Below, one piece after another: positions 1 to 11,707 of a DNA stretch of 64,000 nucleotides. Position 1 is the first letter of the stretch; each line of letters begins with the position of its first letter. Made by a program: the position numbers and the translations under genes. The notes under the pieces are model-generated. The model made no database searches. It was given only the letters and a program-made list of their open reading frames with translations, and was not told where the DNA came from. The DNA comes from Dipteronia dyeriana (lineage: Eukaryota; Streptophyta; Magnoliopsida; Sapindales; Sapindaceae), in contig CM065301.1 of the NCBI GenBank assembly GCA_032871835.1, forward strand, positions 19,919,291 to 19,983,290. The letters run 5' to 3'.

Positions 1-740
1 GGATAATTGATGGTGAGTTATCTTGCGTGGCTGTTGTTTGCCACCAGCCGTAGTATCTGTGTTGATATTGGAATTTAGTCATTGAAGGACCAAAGCTCAA
101 CAATGACAGGGGAAATGATGACGGTGAGTCCGGCTTGCTTTCGATACAATGACGTGTGTCTATCCATTTCGCGAAGGAGACTGATGAAGTTGGGATAGAG
201 GTGTTTGCTGTGAATTTAGACAACAGGATTCGTGTAATAAATCAGCAATTTTTTATTTTTTTATTTGAGAAAGTGTTACAAAAAGACATGATAGAGAAGT
301 AGTGAAAGAATGGTAGGCATATCATTTAAAATGATTCGATACAATACAATCAGAAGCTTATCTGAGATATCAAAAGTAGACATTTATCTGAATCTGCGAC
401 AGGAAGTCATATAAGTAATCTTCAAATGATAGTGTTATGGTTTTGTATATTATTTGACAGATTAGGAGTTGCTAAAGCCAGCCAAAAGGAAATTGTATAG
501 AGCCACCCAAAGATACATGTTTAGAACCACCAAAACTAGAAGGATATATGAAGAAATGAACAAGAACAACATAAAATCAACCCTACTGATTAGACAAACA
601 AATTATGAAACATCACTCTACTTTAAGTATCTATCTATCATTGCCATCGTCATCATTCGTAATGAAGCATTAAACTCTACCAACCAAATAGATGATCTCA
701 AAACTCTAACCAAACGAGTCTATAATTTTTATAATTTCTG
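1..740. other. Upstream intergenic sequence, no gene seen
   Basis: AT-rich sequence upstream of the SKIP gene. A 90-codon frame at 469-741 has no recognisable domain and a composition typical of chance frames, so I do not call it. Nothing else is supported here. Confidence 0.5.
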
Positions 741-1060
741 AGGATTCAAATCACCGGTCCAAAATGGCCAACAGAACTGTAAAAAAAAAAAAAAAAACCG
801 GTTTAATCGGTTTTTTTCTCTGATTTTAACTGGCTGGTCGGCTCACTCCGGTTCCGGTTTCATTGATTGGATCGGTTTTTTCCGGTTCGGTAACGAAACC
901 GAGATCCAGACTCCAGAGAATAAATAAATAAAGCTACATCCTCTTCACGCTTAAACACATTTTTGCTTCCGCTTCCGCTTCCGTTTCCGGTCTCTAAACA
1001 TCTGTTGCTTTCCACCTCTAAGTCTGTAGATTGCTCATCGGCCATCTCTGCAAATATCTA
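741..1060 (+). promoter_or_regulatory. Probable SKIP promoter / 5' UTR start with CCGGTT cluster
   Basis: Between the A-tract at 781-797 and about 900 the motif CCGGTT or its complement AACCGG recurs several times, interspersed with T-runs. This lies just before the presumed 5' UTR exon of SKIP. Similar CGGTT-rich stretches occur at 8100-8160 and 9460-9605 and may come from small dispersed repeats. The motif may therefore be repeat-derived rather than a regulatory site. No clear TATA box was assigned. Confidence 0.3.
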
Positions 1061-1141
1061 CGACCCACGTCTCTGTTTTCACTTATGAAAAGCTCAAACT
1101 CTCGACCTCACAATCTTCGATTACAAATCTCTGCATTCAAG

Positions 1142-1863
1142 GTAACTTTTTTTTCCCCTATTAAAAGTCACGTTACATTATGGGTTTACTATTACTTAAT
1201 CAATAAATCAACTGAAACAGAAGTATAAAACCATAGAGATTCATCATCATCGGGCTGCTTCTTAACATCATTAGTTTTTTTTTTTTTTTGAATTATTTTT
1301 ATTGTTTTATATACTTGCAAATTAAATGTCAGTTTTACTTATTCTTGAATTCGTTTTGGTGGAGATTTTTGTTTTTGAGGTTCGTTTATTTTTATTTTTT
1401 TGTTGGTTGTTGTGTAGATGTTTTTCATCACAAATCCTTCTAAGCTTCCATTCAATTAACAGGAGAAAAAATAAATATAGAGAAGATATTAACAACTGAT
1501 ATTTATAAATCCTGTGTCTTGATTGTTTATATTTCGGTGAGAACTACTTTATTTGTCCATATATATATGGAGAAAACATCTTCTTCTTCTTCTTTTTTGG
1601 GAATTAGGTTAGATACAAATAGATTTTGATATATTTTCGTGATTTATGTTTCTGGGTTTCTTCGCTTTTTTTTTCTCCTCGCTTTCCTTTTCCTATTAAA
1701 TTTCGAATTAGTAACACTTTTGAAACTAATTTTGCAATAGAAATTCAATCTCTTACTTTATTGATGCTTTGTTAACTTGTAATTAGCTATATATATATAT
1801 ATATATATATATAGGATTGTTTGTCTGCCTAATAAGTTTGTGGGTGTTGGGTTTCTTGTGCAG
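1142..1863 (+). other. Probable intron in the 5' UTR of SKIP
   Basis: The sequence TTCAAG/GTAACT at the left and TTGTGCAG/GG at the right gives a GT-AG intron of 722 nt ending 44 nt before the SKIP start codon. It is T-rich, contains a TTC run near 1580 and an (AT)n tract at about 1786-1814, and has no coding potential. A leader intron before a single coding exon agrees with the known layout of plant SKIP genes. The splice sites are inferred, not proven by a transcript. Confidence 0.7.
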
Positions 1864-1907
1864 GGTTGAAATTCCAAGTCGTGTTTGTTTTTGGTGCTTA
1901 TTTAAAC

Positions 1908-3722
1908 ATGGCGATGTTGAAGGACATCCTGCCTCCTGTTAAAGCAAGCAATCCCTCGCTATATGACCATTCCAGTGATCCCTGGTTTAAGAGCCGCTAT
2001 AGTTCATCTTCTGAAGCGGAGCATTCCGCTGAGGTCAATCACAAGCCTGTGCCTCCTTATTTGAACCGTCAAGGTTTTATTCCTCGCAAGGTTGAGGATT
2101 TTGGTGATGGGGGTGCATTTCCGGAGATTCATATAGCTCAATACCCTCTTGACATGGGTAGACATAGATCTGCCAAGCCCGGATCCAGGATTCTACCTGT
2201 GACTGTCGATGCTCATGGAAATGTTTCCTTTGATGCGATTGTGAAGCAGAATGAGAATGCTAAGAAGATTGTTCACTCGCAACTTAAAGATCTTATTCCA
2301 AAGATTTTGATGAATGATGAGGAGAGCGAAGAAGATGAGGAGGAGGAGGAGAAGCAAAGGGAGATTGATGAAATTACTCAGGAAACAAAAGCTGCTCTTG
2401 AGAAGATTGTGAATGTGAAATTGAGTGCGGCACAGCCCAAGAATGTACCTCAACAATCTCAAGATTCAAAGTATGTTAAATATAAGCCATCACAGCAATC
2501 AGCAGCCTTTAATTCTGGTGCTAAAGAGAGGATTATCAGAATGGTAGAGAAGCCTGTTGACCCACTTGAGCCACCAAAGTTCAAGCACAAGAGGGTTCCA
2601 AAGGCTTCTGGTTCTCCACCTGTACCAATCATGCATTCCCCGCCTCGTCCTGTGACCGTGAAAGATCAGCAGGATTGGAAAATACCTCCTTGTATATCGA
2701 ATTGGAAGAATCCAAAGGGTTACACAATTCCCCTGGACAAGCGTCTTGCTGCTGATGGAAGAGGTCTTCAAGAAGTTCAGATTAATGACAACTTTGCTAA
2801 GCTGTCAGAGGCTCTCTATGTTGCTGAACAAAAGGCTCGAGAAGCTGTTGCAATGAGATCTAAGGTACAGAAAGAGATGGTCATGAAGGAGAAGGAAAGG
2901 AAAGAGCAAGAATTACGTGCGTTAGCTCAGAAAGCACGAGCTGAGAGAAATGTGACGGCTGCCCCAGCATCCATGCCAATCCCATCTGAGAAGAGTGTGA
3001 TTACTGATGATATGAGAGGGGATTATGAGCGTGTTAGAGAAAAGGAGAAGGTAATGCCAAAGGAAACGAGGGAGGAAAGGGAAGAGCGACTGCAAAGGGA
3101 GAAAATTCGTGAAGAGAGACGTCGAGAGAGGGAGAGGGAAAGAAGGTTGGAGGCCAAGGATACTGCTATGGGAAAGAAGAGTAAGATTACTAGAGACAGA
3201 GATCGTGATGTTAGTGAGAAAGTTGCTCTTGGCATGGCTTCTACTGGAGCAGCAAGAGGGGGTGAGGTTATGTATGATCAACGACTTTTCAACCAGGAGA
3301 AAGGAATGGACTCTGGTTTCGCCACTGATGATCAATACAATGTGTATGATAAGGGCTTGTTTACTGCTCAGCCCACTCTTTCAACCCTGTATAGGCCGAA
3401 GAAAGATTCTGATTCAGACATGTATGGAAACGCAGATGAACAGTTGGAGAAGATAATGAAGACTGAACGCTTCAAACCTGATAAGGGATTTGCTGGCAGT
3501 TCTGAGAGACCTGGTCCAAGAGACAGACCGCTTGAATTCGAGAAGGAGGCTGAAGAAGCTGATCCATTTGGTCTGGATCAGTTCTTGACAGAGGTGAAGA
3601 AGGGGAAGAAAACAATGGACAAAATTGGTTCTGGAGGGACCATGAGAGCTAGTGCAGGATCTTCACGAGATGATACCGGAGGTTCTGGTAGAACTCGCAT
3701 AGGGTTTGAAAGGGGGCGTTGA
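1908..3722 (+). CDS. SKIP: SNW/SKI-interacting protein (SKIP), spliceosome and transcription co-factor
   Basis: Single-exon gene of 604 codons, close to the roughly 610 residues of Arabidopsis SKIP. The start is the ATG of the MAMLKDILPPVK segment. The frame also opens 42 nt upstream, but only from a TTG, and the plant family begins at this Met. Visible features in order: an N-terminal region with PYLNRQGFIPR and a YPLDMGR segment; an acidic Glu/Asp stretch near residues 137-150; the SNW signature at about residues 264-266, followed by KNPKGYTIPLDKRLA; a long charged Lys/Glu/Arg coiled-coil region; and a Gly/Arg-rich tail. SKIP proteins are nuclear, join the activated spliceosome, and in Arabidopsis also act with the Paf1 complex in transcription, affecting clock-gene splicing, flowering and salt response. 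The frame is intact with no lesion, so the gene is probably functional. Confidence 0.96.
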   Translation: MAMLKDILPPVKASNPSLYDHSSDPWFKSRYSSSSEAEHSAEVNHKPVPPYLNRQGFIPRKVEDFGDGGAFPEIHIAQYPLDMGRHRSAKPGSRILPVTVDAHGNVSFDAIVKQNENAKKIVHSQLKDLIPKILMNDEESEEDEEEEEKQREIDEITQETKAALEKIVNVKLSAAQPKNVPQQSQDSKYVKYKPSQQSAAFNSGAKERIIRMVEKPVDPLEPPKFKHKRVPKASGSPPVPIMHSPPRPVTVKDQQDWKIPPCISNWKNPKGYTIPLDKRLAADGRGLQEVQINDNFAKLSEALYVAEQKAREAVAMRSKVQKEMVMKEKERKEQELRALAQKARAERNVTAAPASMPIPSEKSVITDDMRGDYERVREKEKVMPKETREEREERLQREKIREERRRERERERRLEAKDTAMGKKSKITRDRDRDVSEKVALGMASTGAARGGEVMYDQRLFNQEKGMDSGFATDDQYNVYDKGLFTAQPTLSTLYRPKKDSDSDMYGNADEQLEKIMKTERFKPDKGFAGSSERPGPRDRPLEFEKEAEEADPFGLDQFLTEVKKGKKTMDKIGSGGTMRASAGSSRDDTGGSGRTRIGFERGR

Positions 3723-6700
3723 ATATCGTCTATTATAGTATTTTGTATTTTGCTTTCATGTGTTGTGGAGATGCTGTAGTTTAAGTTTTCTTATACTGTT
3801 ATCTATGGCATTATTCCCTTTTTCTGTGCTTATACTGATCAAATCATGTCTGGTAAACAATTATTTTGCAGATATTTACTTTGGTAATCCAATGGAGTTC
3901 GATCTGGGTTACACATCAGTTAAGAGAAAGGATCTCAGTCTACTTGCTTGCTTGTATGATGGATCTTACTAAATTTCTCCTACATAGTTTTTTTAAGTTT
4001 GGTGGAGAACTTGAGTTATGAGTGTCTACTGAGTTTGGTTTGCTAGACTTCAGTCTGAATATCAGCTGTCTGACCAAATTTGCTACTTATTTCTTTCAGA
4101 TTTTGAGGCTAATGCTCTTTCTAAAATCGTATTCTGTCCTTTGAGTCGATGTCTTTTTCTTGCTCTTTTCTAGCAGAGATGTTAGGTTTCATAAATTGAT
4201 ATTCATGTATTCTACAACTTGTATTCCGGTTCTGTTATGTTGGTAGTTTTAGTTTATCTTACTGTTGTTTTGTTAATAACTCGTATTTCTCCTTTGTCTT
4301 TGAGTTGGTATGACATTGACAGTCAAGGACTTTATTTTCTATTTCAGCTCTATACGATCTTTAAAAAGTCAAGGTTGGTGTGCTTAAAGGTTGAACCGGG
4401 TTCCTTTTGAACAAAAAATTGAAATTGTTCTGAAATCATAGACCAGTTGTTCGGAACCTTTGACTACTTGTTTTTTCAATTCTACTCGGTATATCGCACA
4501 ATTTTGGCTCAAGAAACCTATTTCACGGTTTATTTATTTATCTTGGTATGCGTTTAACATAAGACGGCCGAGACATCTTATAAGATGGTATGGAATTGAA
4601 TATTGCTGTGATGGAGTCATGAGACAGACTAAGATCTAACGAGAACATTTGATCCACAAATTTAGTTTGTATATAACAAAAGCACTATCGAGGATTCTAT
4701 ATGTATAGCAAAGCACTTCTGAGTTGTAAACGACGACTTAAAACTTTTGGATCGATCGTAATACATTCTTATGAAGTCAATGACTCTCAAATGGAACTTC
4801 AAACCTAAAATGCATACAAAAATTGCATTTTTCTCCTATTTATTTGATAGAAATTTTTTACTTTTGATTCTTTTGACCATGTAATGTCAAACAAAAACCA
4901 AATTCAACAGGCAATAAGACAAACAAAGAATAGGTAGTTCCCATGTATATGAAATTTTAACGACTTGTGTAATTGAACCAGCAACCAAAATAAGTGCCAG
5001 ATATAGATCACTGATTCTGTTAACAGACGCTCAGATAACACAATAATAAAACATGTAATGAATAGTTAAAAAATAAGCATTGAAGAACAAGAAACAACAG
5101 TGAATTTTTTTATGCCAAGTGCAATTATCCACTACTCTGTGCTTAGCAACATATTATCCTGTATCGGTGGTTCCATCCCAAAACTGGTCCAAGACTCTGA
5201 ATGTCTCCCTACAGCAACCCAAGAAAAACAACTTTCGTTAAAGAATCCTCACTTGACTAAAGTGCAACTACCACAGACTTAGCGAGAAGGGAACACAAGA
5301 CAAGCCAATGTATCGGAATCAATCTACTGGATATTTGGGAAATTTTGTCTCATAGTTCAAAGATTTTGCCAGCAATGAGAGAAGCATGATTATAATTGGA
5401 AGGAGTCACAAAATTGTTAAAAAAATCCGTAATGCATACTGAAACAAGCACTGAACATATCAACCACCAAGAAGATTTAATAATACAATCTGACTATTAG
5501 ACTCATCAAGTATTAGTTGATTAGAGACAAAGAAGAGTATACAATCACCCTGAGCACTCTACCATCAGCAATATATCCAAACAAATGGAGATATAATAGC
5601 AACTTAAGTTCTTCCATTCAATTGCTGTTAAAATACAGTACCAAATAGAATCAAATAAAACAAGAGAGCGGTTTCCTTTTTAAACTGGCTTTGTGTAGAT
5701 CACAATAATGTTTCTTTTGGGAAAAGAGAAGGTTGCAAGGAGATTCACCTTATCAATATCTGTGTATCCCAGAAAATACAGTCAGGGTAAAATAATAAAT
5801 ATTTTTCCCTATTTGAACAACTGTAAGAACAGTCTCACAACATAACAGTTACAGGGACATTTTTATTTTTTGCTCCAAAGACATTTGAATAAATTTTAAA
5901 CAGGCTGCGACACAGATATGTTCTATTTCTGATCATTTACACTCTCAACATTAAATCCTAACAGGAGATTGGAAACAAAGAGGACAGCTATGAAACATTT
6001 TGAATGATAAGCTGTAATATAGCTAGATATGCAAAAGATGTTCGTACAGCAAGAAGTAGAAATTAAGCCACATAGCTATGAAATTTACTATAATGTAGAG
6101 AGAGAATCATACAATAAGATTACAAATATGTATAATATTCATGAAAAGATTTAGCAACTTCCTCCATTTCTTCAAGTGCATGCTCATGTACAATTAATAT
6201 CAGCAAACTAGTCCAAGAGAATTAAAAAATCTGGAGAAATGAACACTAAACATGGGACTAGAGTATCGGCATAACTTGTATGTCAGAGGCACATAATTTA
6301 GCTGACTCTGTAGAAGATCAATTGAAAGAAGGATTCTGTGGGAAACATAGCAATACAAAGGGCCAAAAAGAAGATGAAGGATGGTCATCATCCCAATACA
6401 CTTTAGAGACCAATCATGAGAACAATTTTACAGGAATGGAGAAAGATGGTGTGCAATGAAGAAAGACAACAGTAACAAGAAACATTTTGATATAATATCA
6501 TTTTGGTGAGTTCAAGAGAATGCAGATGTAGCCGGTAGACACAGTTAAGAGGACAGAAGATATGACTCCCTAATAGAGTTCATTCGTTGAAAAGGTAGGG
6601 ATATAAGCAATTATAATATGAATGAACAGTAGAACAATGCATCCAGTTGTATAGAAGCAAAAACATAAATAATCAAGGAGTGATGGTTAGTCCACTATAG

Positions 6701-6770
6701 ATAGGCATGTGAGTGGAAGTCACATAAGAAAACAACAAGGCTCTAAACAATTTGGAGCATATAAGTTGTA
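3723..6770. other. SKIP 3' UTR and intergenic region
   Basis: The first 250 nt or so after the SKIP stop are probably its 3' UTR, though I could not fix a poly(A) site. The rest is AT-rich and contains only short chance frames. I searched the - strand for the last exon of the neighbouring SDS22-like gene and did not find it. Confidence 0.5.
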
Positions 6771-6779
6771 GAGAACTGT

Positions 6780-8072
6780 ACACAGGGATTTTTCTTGAGT
6801 CTCCCTTGAACCAGCAACAACCTCAGCAATACTTTCAAGTGATTCTATTTGATCGTCATTAAGCCATAAATCTTCTAAGCTGCAATTAGAGCTCCAGCCA
6901 AAAGGCTAAATTAATGATTGAATGAGACAACAGAGTTCCCAGTGGGAGCGGAGAGAAATAGACATACCGAGGGAGGCTCTGGATGTGTCCTTGTTAACTT
7001 ATTGGATGATACATCCAACACTTTGAGGTTGACCAAGGTTGAAAGGCCTTCCATTTTCGAAATACCATTATGGCTCAAATATAGTTCTGCTAGAGCAACA
7101 CAATCCTGGAAATTAACAATGAAATTTTCAAAGAAAAACAACGGTGATTCCAGTGCAATGAGTAAGTAACATAACATGTTAAGAATTTGTCTCACTTGAC
7201 ATACCTAAAAACCTTTCATTGAAGTTAAACGATTACTTTGCAAGCTAATCTTCTTTATGCATTTCAACCCACAAAGGTCTACTGCTTTGATCCGATTCGG
7301 TCACAACATTCCAATGCCATATACACCAACAGCCTTGCAGGGTGCAATTACAATCAAATATTCAAAAAAGCATTCATGCAGACAAATATTTGCATAGACA
7401 CATACACACTAGGTAATTTTGCATGAGTAGAGATGGAGAGATAGAAATCAAAGCTGCAATCTGTTGGAACTTGGAACAAGTTCAAGAAACTGCAAATCTA
7501 GGAAGTAGTCGATCTCTTCAATCTTAGGAACTTCGTTTTTTTTATATACATAGAGTTCTTTGAGCGTGTTTGAGACTTTGGATAGTCCGTGTAAAGAAGT
7601 GATCTCATTGAAGGACACATCGAAATTCAAAAGCTTCTTAAGAACTAGCTCCTGCAATAACAACACCTTCTTCATTACACTTTAACAACAATTACCAATG
7701 TATTAGGTAATATTTTTTTTTTTCCAAACAAATTAAAGATGACAAATTTAAAACTTAAAAATCGTATATTTCGTATTTCTATATTTTTCTCGGCAGCCAA
7801 ACACCGTGTAATAATGAATACCTCAAGACCAGGCGAGAAATAGGGTCGAAAGCGGCATCGTCGATGAGGTTTTGGCGGAAGGAGAGCTTTGTTAGGATGG
7901 AGAGGTGAGAGATTCTCGGATCCAAGCTCGACAACCGATTCGCAGTGAGGTCCAACTCGGTCAGAGTCGGAGGTAACTCGACTAATGCGAGATCAAGAAC
8001 CGTACTAGATAAGTCACTCTCCACCGTCTCATAGGAATTCTTCTCCGGTGATGGTTGCGTTTGATCGTCCAT
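6780..8072 (-). pseudogene. Decayed SDS22-like protein phosphatase 1 regulatory subunit (leucine-rich repeats)
   Basis: Four blocks on the - strand match the leucine-rich repeats of plant SDS22/PPP1R7, a nuclear regulator of type 1 protein phosphatase. Block 1 is 8072-7822 or so, starting MDDQTQPSPEK and including ELDLTANRLSSLD. Block 2 is 7646-7448, with FDVSFNEITSLHGLSK. Block 3 is about 7300-7205, with NRIKAVDLCGLKCIKK and SLQSNRLTS. Block 4 is about 7110-7010, with ALAELYLSHNGISKMEGL and LDVSSNKLT. A last piece, LEDLWLNDDQIESLE, lies at about 6870-6800. Intron-like gaps with GT-AG borders separate the blocks, so this is a DNA-level copy rather than a processed one. Lesions: block 2 runs from ELVL straight into KKLLNFD, lacking about 15 residues; block 3 has TGA just before its conserved NRIK and TAG where the family has Glu at its end; the extreme C-terminus is not found. 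An aberrant but expressed gene is possible. Confidence 0.72.
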
Positions 8073-9290
8073 TGAGTGATGGTTCAGAACTCGTCAAATT
8101 GAGATTTGTAAACCGATCAAAAACCAACCGAATTAAACCGGTTCGGTTCGGTTTGATTTGTTCAGTTTTTGGATCAATTGAGCCAAATTGCTTCCTACAC
8201 ATTTTTTACATAGAGCAATGATATTCCCCCAATTAAAAACGGTCTAAAAATCTAATAATGCGTTTGATTAGAATTAATAGGAGGATTACTTCTCTATCGG
8301 TACACCCATAAATAATTATTAATTAATTTTTTATTTTAATTTTTTATAAAAAAATTATCTATTAATATTTTATATTAAAATATATTTTAAAAACTCTTTC
8401 TATTTTAATAAATTTTAGTTTCTTTTTTAAATATATTTTCAATCTCTTTTAAGAAAATATAAATTGATTGTTATGTATGGAAAATGAATAAAAATTATTT
8501 GACAAATTTAGTTGTAAAAAGGTAAAGTTTTAAATTAATTTTTATTAGAAGAACAAATTATTATATATATAAATAGACTTTTAAATTAACTATATTATGT
8601 ATATTTTTTATTTCTTTCAGACGCACTTTAAACATTTTATATATTTATTAATATTATATGTTTTTTATTGTCAAATAATAATAATAATAATAATAAATGT
8701 TCTTCAATTTTATCAAACATCTATCTTTTTTTTGAAATATCATTAAACACCTATCTACTTCCACATCACTTGGGACATGACACAAATATTGTATTCCTAC
8801 AATTATCTAAAAAAGAAAGTTGTTCTATAATAATAAAAAAAACAAATCTTAAAATGGATTTTTAACGAAAAATGAAGTTTGGTTTTCAAAACCAATAAGA
8901 GAAAAGAAGTAGGGAAGATAAAGAATAGTAAGAGAATAATAGTAACAACAAAATTAGAAATAATAATAAAGTTGATTAAATAACATAAATACATAATATT
9001 AGTCATATGTGGTGTGTACTTATAAAAATACAATACAGTCTAATTCAAGAAAGAGTATTTTTGACATTAAGTGGGATTTATATAAAAATTAGAGATTTTT
9101 TAAAAATTTTGATGGTATGATTACGAATAAGGTGTAGATACAGTTTTTGAGGGGTGTCATTATCGTCACTTTTTTACATATTTAATCAATTTGGCCAGAA
9201 TTTGACTAAATTAATTTATATGCTTAAAGGGAATTTCATTATGGGTTTAACCAAATTGATTTTACTAGATGAAAATATTATATATATATA
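8073..9290. other. AT-rich intergenic region with simple repeats
   Basis: Very AT-rich, with an ATA/TAA trinucleotide run at about 8676-8697 and long A/T tracts. A CCGGTTCGGTTCGGTT-type stretch at 8130-8155 resembles the dispersed CGGTT repeats noted elsewhere. No coding frame is credible. Confidence 0.5.
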
Positions 9291-9293
9291 TAA

Positions 9294-9427
9294 CACTTTC
9301 ATCATTAATATATTAAAAATGTAAAGGTCGTGAATGATTAGAACATTAGGTTATATATTAAAAAAAACACTATCATCATTAATATATCAAAAATGTAAAG
9401 GTCGTGAATGATTAGAACATTAGGTTA
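9294..9427. repeat. Tandem duplication, 74-bp unit, two copies
   Basis: The block starting CACTTTCATCATTAATATAT at 9294 is repeated from 9368 with very few differences, up to ATTAGGTTA, and each copy ends in an AT-rich run. No gene is involved. Confidence 0.85.
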
Positions 9428-9449
9428 TTTATATATATATATATATATA

Positions 9450-9619
9450 TGTGATCTCGATTCGATTTTTCGGTTTGGGATAGCGAACCTCGGAAACCGA
9501 ATCGTGATATTCGGTTTTCATAAAAATGAACCGAATTGAACCGATCAACATAAGAAAATCGAAAAAAAAAACGATTGGATGGGTTCGGTTCGGTTTATTG
9601 GTTTTTTTGTCCACCCCTA
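9450..9619. mobile_element. Fragment of a hAT-type MITE (CGGTT-rich, one terminal repeat seen)
   Basis: The right edge reads TTGTCCACCCCTA, the complement of the TAGGGGTGG terminus common in non-autonomous hAT elements of plants. The interior is rich in CGGTT/AACCG words, partly complementary to each other. No matching left terminus was found; the left side runs into an (AT)n tract. Confidence 0.45.
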
Positions 9620-9790
9620 GTTATTAGCACTAGTGTCCCTCTGAACTTTACGTGAGTTTGAATTATAGGGGGCAATAGACCAAACTGTTTGCCAACAAAT
9701 GAAAGTTAATGGGGTTTGATGCCTAAAAATCAAGTTTAAGAGGTAAAATACAAACTCCCGTAAAGATCAAGAGGGGCTAGTGCTAATAAC
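9620..9790. mobile_element. Short foldback MITE of about 171 bp
   Basis: The left 40 nt (from GTTATTAGCACTAGTG) and the right 40 nt (to CTAGTGCTAATAAC) are near-complementary over about 40 positions, so the element can fold into a hairpin. It abuts the hAT-like fragment on its left. No coding capacity. I could not define a target duplication with confidence. Confidence 0.65.
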
Positions 9791-9879
9791 TTCTTTAACT
9801 TTTTTCAATTTTAATCCATTAAAAAGTAAACTATTAACTACACCATGGCCATTTCTAATTAAACCCATGAAGGAGTTGG

Positions 9880-10400
9880 TAAATACATTTCTAATTAAGC
9901 ATATAGTCCACCGAAACATCCTCTATACCAAAAATCAGCTCCAAAATGTCCGATAGGATGCCTCCGCAATCTAAATCCATATGGCTCATATCTTTAATCC
10001 ACTTAACCAGAACAATCGTATTGGAATCAAGCACACATGGGGTTAGACTTGACTCTTTGGCAAAAAGAAGACCCCTATTAATGACCACCATTTCCGCCAC
10101 ATAAACAGTATAAGTGACATTGATTCTTTGCGAACTCGATGCCAAAACAAAACTCGTTGAGTCTGGATAACAATGTCAATACCGATAAAACCCCAATAAG
10201 CATCCATCGCAACATCACATTAGATCTTATACACACCTGGGTCTGGTGGCCTCCAGGTTTTCTTCAACAAATCCCTTCCAACCGTAGGCCTCTCCTTATA
10301 TGACTCGCTATCATGAAACTCAGCCAGAAAGTTCTGAACTCAGCACACCACCTTCTAGAAATCCTGGCTTTGAGTACCATGAACCACAGAGTTTCGTAAA
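9880..10400 (-). pseudogene. LINE-type RNase H-like domain remnant
   Basis: Read on the - strand, the segment begins with WRPPDPGVYKI, and after a frame break continues ASSSQRINVTY, VAEMVVINRGLLFAKES and LDSNTIVLVKWI. This order matches the RNase H-like (RVT_3) domain at the C-terminus of plant non-LTR retroelement proteins and related domesticated proteins: N-terminal WxPPxxGxxKxNxD, helix AExxAxxxGL, then ESD. The stops and the loss of the normal first Asp motif show that it is dead. Upstream RT sequence was not found, so it is a 3' fragment. Confidence 0.7.
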
Positions 10401-10917
10401 AACCAAATTCCCCACATAATAATAAAGAACAAGTTCATCTCATCACATATGACATGCAAGATGTTATTGTTTATTAGCCAACTATTATTATATTTTTATT
10501 TTAAATCTTTGCGGAATTTGTCAAAATTTATGATTAATATTTTGTTTCTTTTCTACAACCAACCTATGTTAACAACTACTTTATTAAGCAATAAATTTTT
10601 TGGAAAATGCATATGATGGAATTCAAATTCCCACATATTCTATGTGGTGATATGTCTCATTTTTGTTACAATTATTAAAGATCAAATTACATTTGTTGTT
10701 TCTAACGAGGGTGTATTCAATCTATAATTAGTTGTAATTTAAAAGATTTAAAAAGTCTATATGCATTCAATTTAGATTTAAAAAGTGTATACAAGTTTAG
10801 ATTTAATATAGACTTTTAATGATTTCATTAAAATATAAATGTGTGTAATTCACACTTTTAAAAAGTTCAAATAAATATAGATGTATTAAAAAGTCATTGA
10901 CTTTCCATATTTTGTTG

Positions 10918-11697
10918 TGATAATTACCAGGGGAGTCATCCATTTGATTATGCACTATTAAAATGACCATTAGATGGATATTTCATTTCAAAATGCTCAT
11001 TTTTAACGAAGAGTGTGACACTAATGGCTATTCCGTCACATTTTGTTAACTTTCTTACGAATTGTTGTTAAATTGGTGGGTATTTTGGTAACTTTCTTTA
11101 GAATTACCAACATGAGAAACATTTTTCTATATTTTGGGTTCACTTTCACACGTTGCATCACTTCAATATACATTTTTCTTTCTCTGTAACCCAATGTTCG
11201 CTGACTGTGTTGTCTGCTCCAATAATAAGCCGGTCTAAAATACTTTTCAACCAAGATAATTATATGGTTCTTGGACTTGTATTTATTTATTTTTAAAAGA
11301 CTTGGAGCTGTATTTATAACTACTTTGTGTAATAAGAAGTTTTAGTGATAAATTTAAAAATTTTTGTATAATTTACAAGGGAAAAAAAAACAATTAGCTA
11401 ATGACTACAGTTGTGAAAATTCACATGGATAGATATGGGCTGGATTGTAAAGCGAGCAATAGCAAGCTCACTTCTATCGACGGGCTGGCTTAGTTTAAAT
11501 GGGTTTGTTGGTAATTATACAGAAAGTTACCAAAATGCCCATCAATTTAATCATTCATTAGAAAGTTAACAAAGTGTGACCGGATGACCATTAGTGTCAC
11601 ACTATTCGCCAAAAATGGTCATTTTGAAAGAAATCTTCATCCAATAGTCATTTTAATTGTGCACATCCAAATGAGTGTCCAATAGGGTAATTTTCCC
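10918..11697. mobile_element. Non-autonomous Mutator-type element with long inverted repeats
   Basis: The ends TGATAATTACC... and ...GGTAATTTTCCC are the outer edges of imperfect inverted repeats of about 180 nt. Both arms include, in opposite senses, the string GTGTGACACTAATGG and a GGTAACTTTCT segment. The element is flanked on both sides by the 10-bp word TATTTTGTTG (10908-10917 and 11698-11707), a target duplication of Mutator size. The middle holds a 72-codon - strand frame that I do not recognise and no transposase. Confidence 0.8.
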
Positions 11698-11707
11698 TAT
11701 TTTGTTG

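Noticed and set aside
469..741. 90-codon frame upstream of SKIP
   Set aside because: No family resemblance and composition of random AT-rich DNA; no splice or promoter context.
1866..1907. Extension of SKIP by 14 codons upstream of the chosen ATG
   Set aside because: It would start at TTG, lies directly after the inferred splice acceptor, and the family begins at MAMLKDILPP-like sequence.
3023..3335. Ser/Leu-rich - strand frames inside SKIP
   Set aside because: They are the complement of the Lys/Glu/Arg-rich coiled-coil coding sequence and show no domain.
7238..7426. 62-codon + strand frame near the SDS22-like remnant
   Set aside because: It overlaps the complement of the NRIKAVDLCGLK block, which matches a known family in the other direction.
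11036..11254. 72-codon frame in the middle of the first Mutator-type MITE
   Set aside because: Could be a captured gene fragment, but it overlaps the inverted arm and has no recognisable motif.
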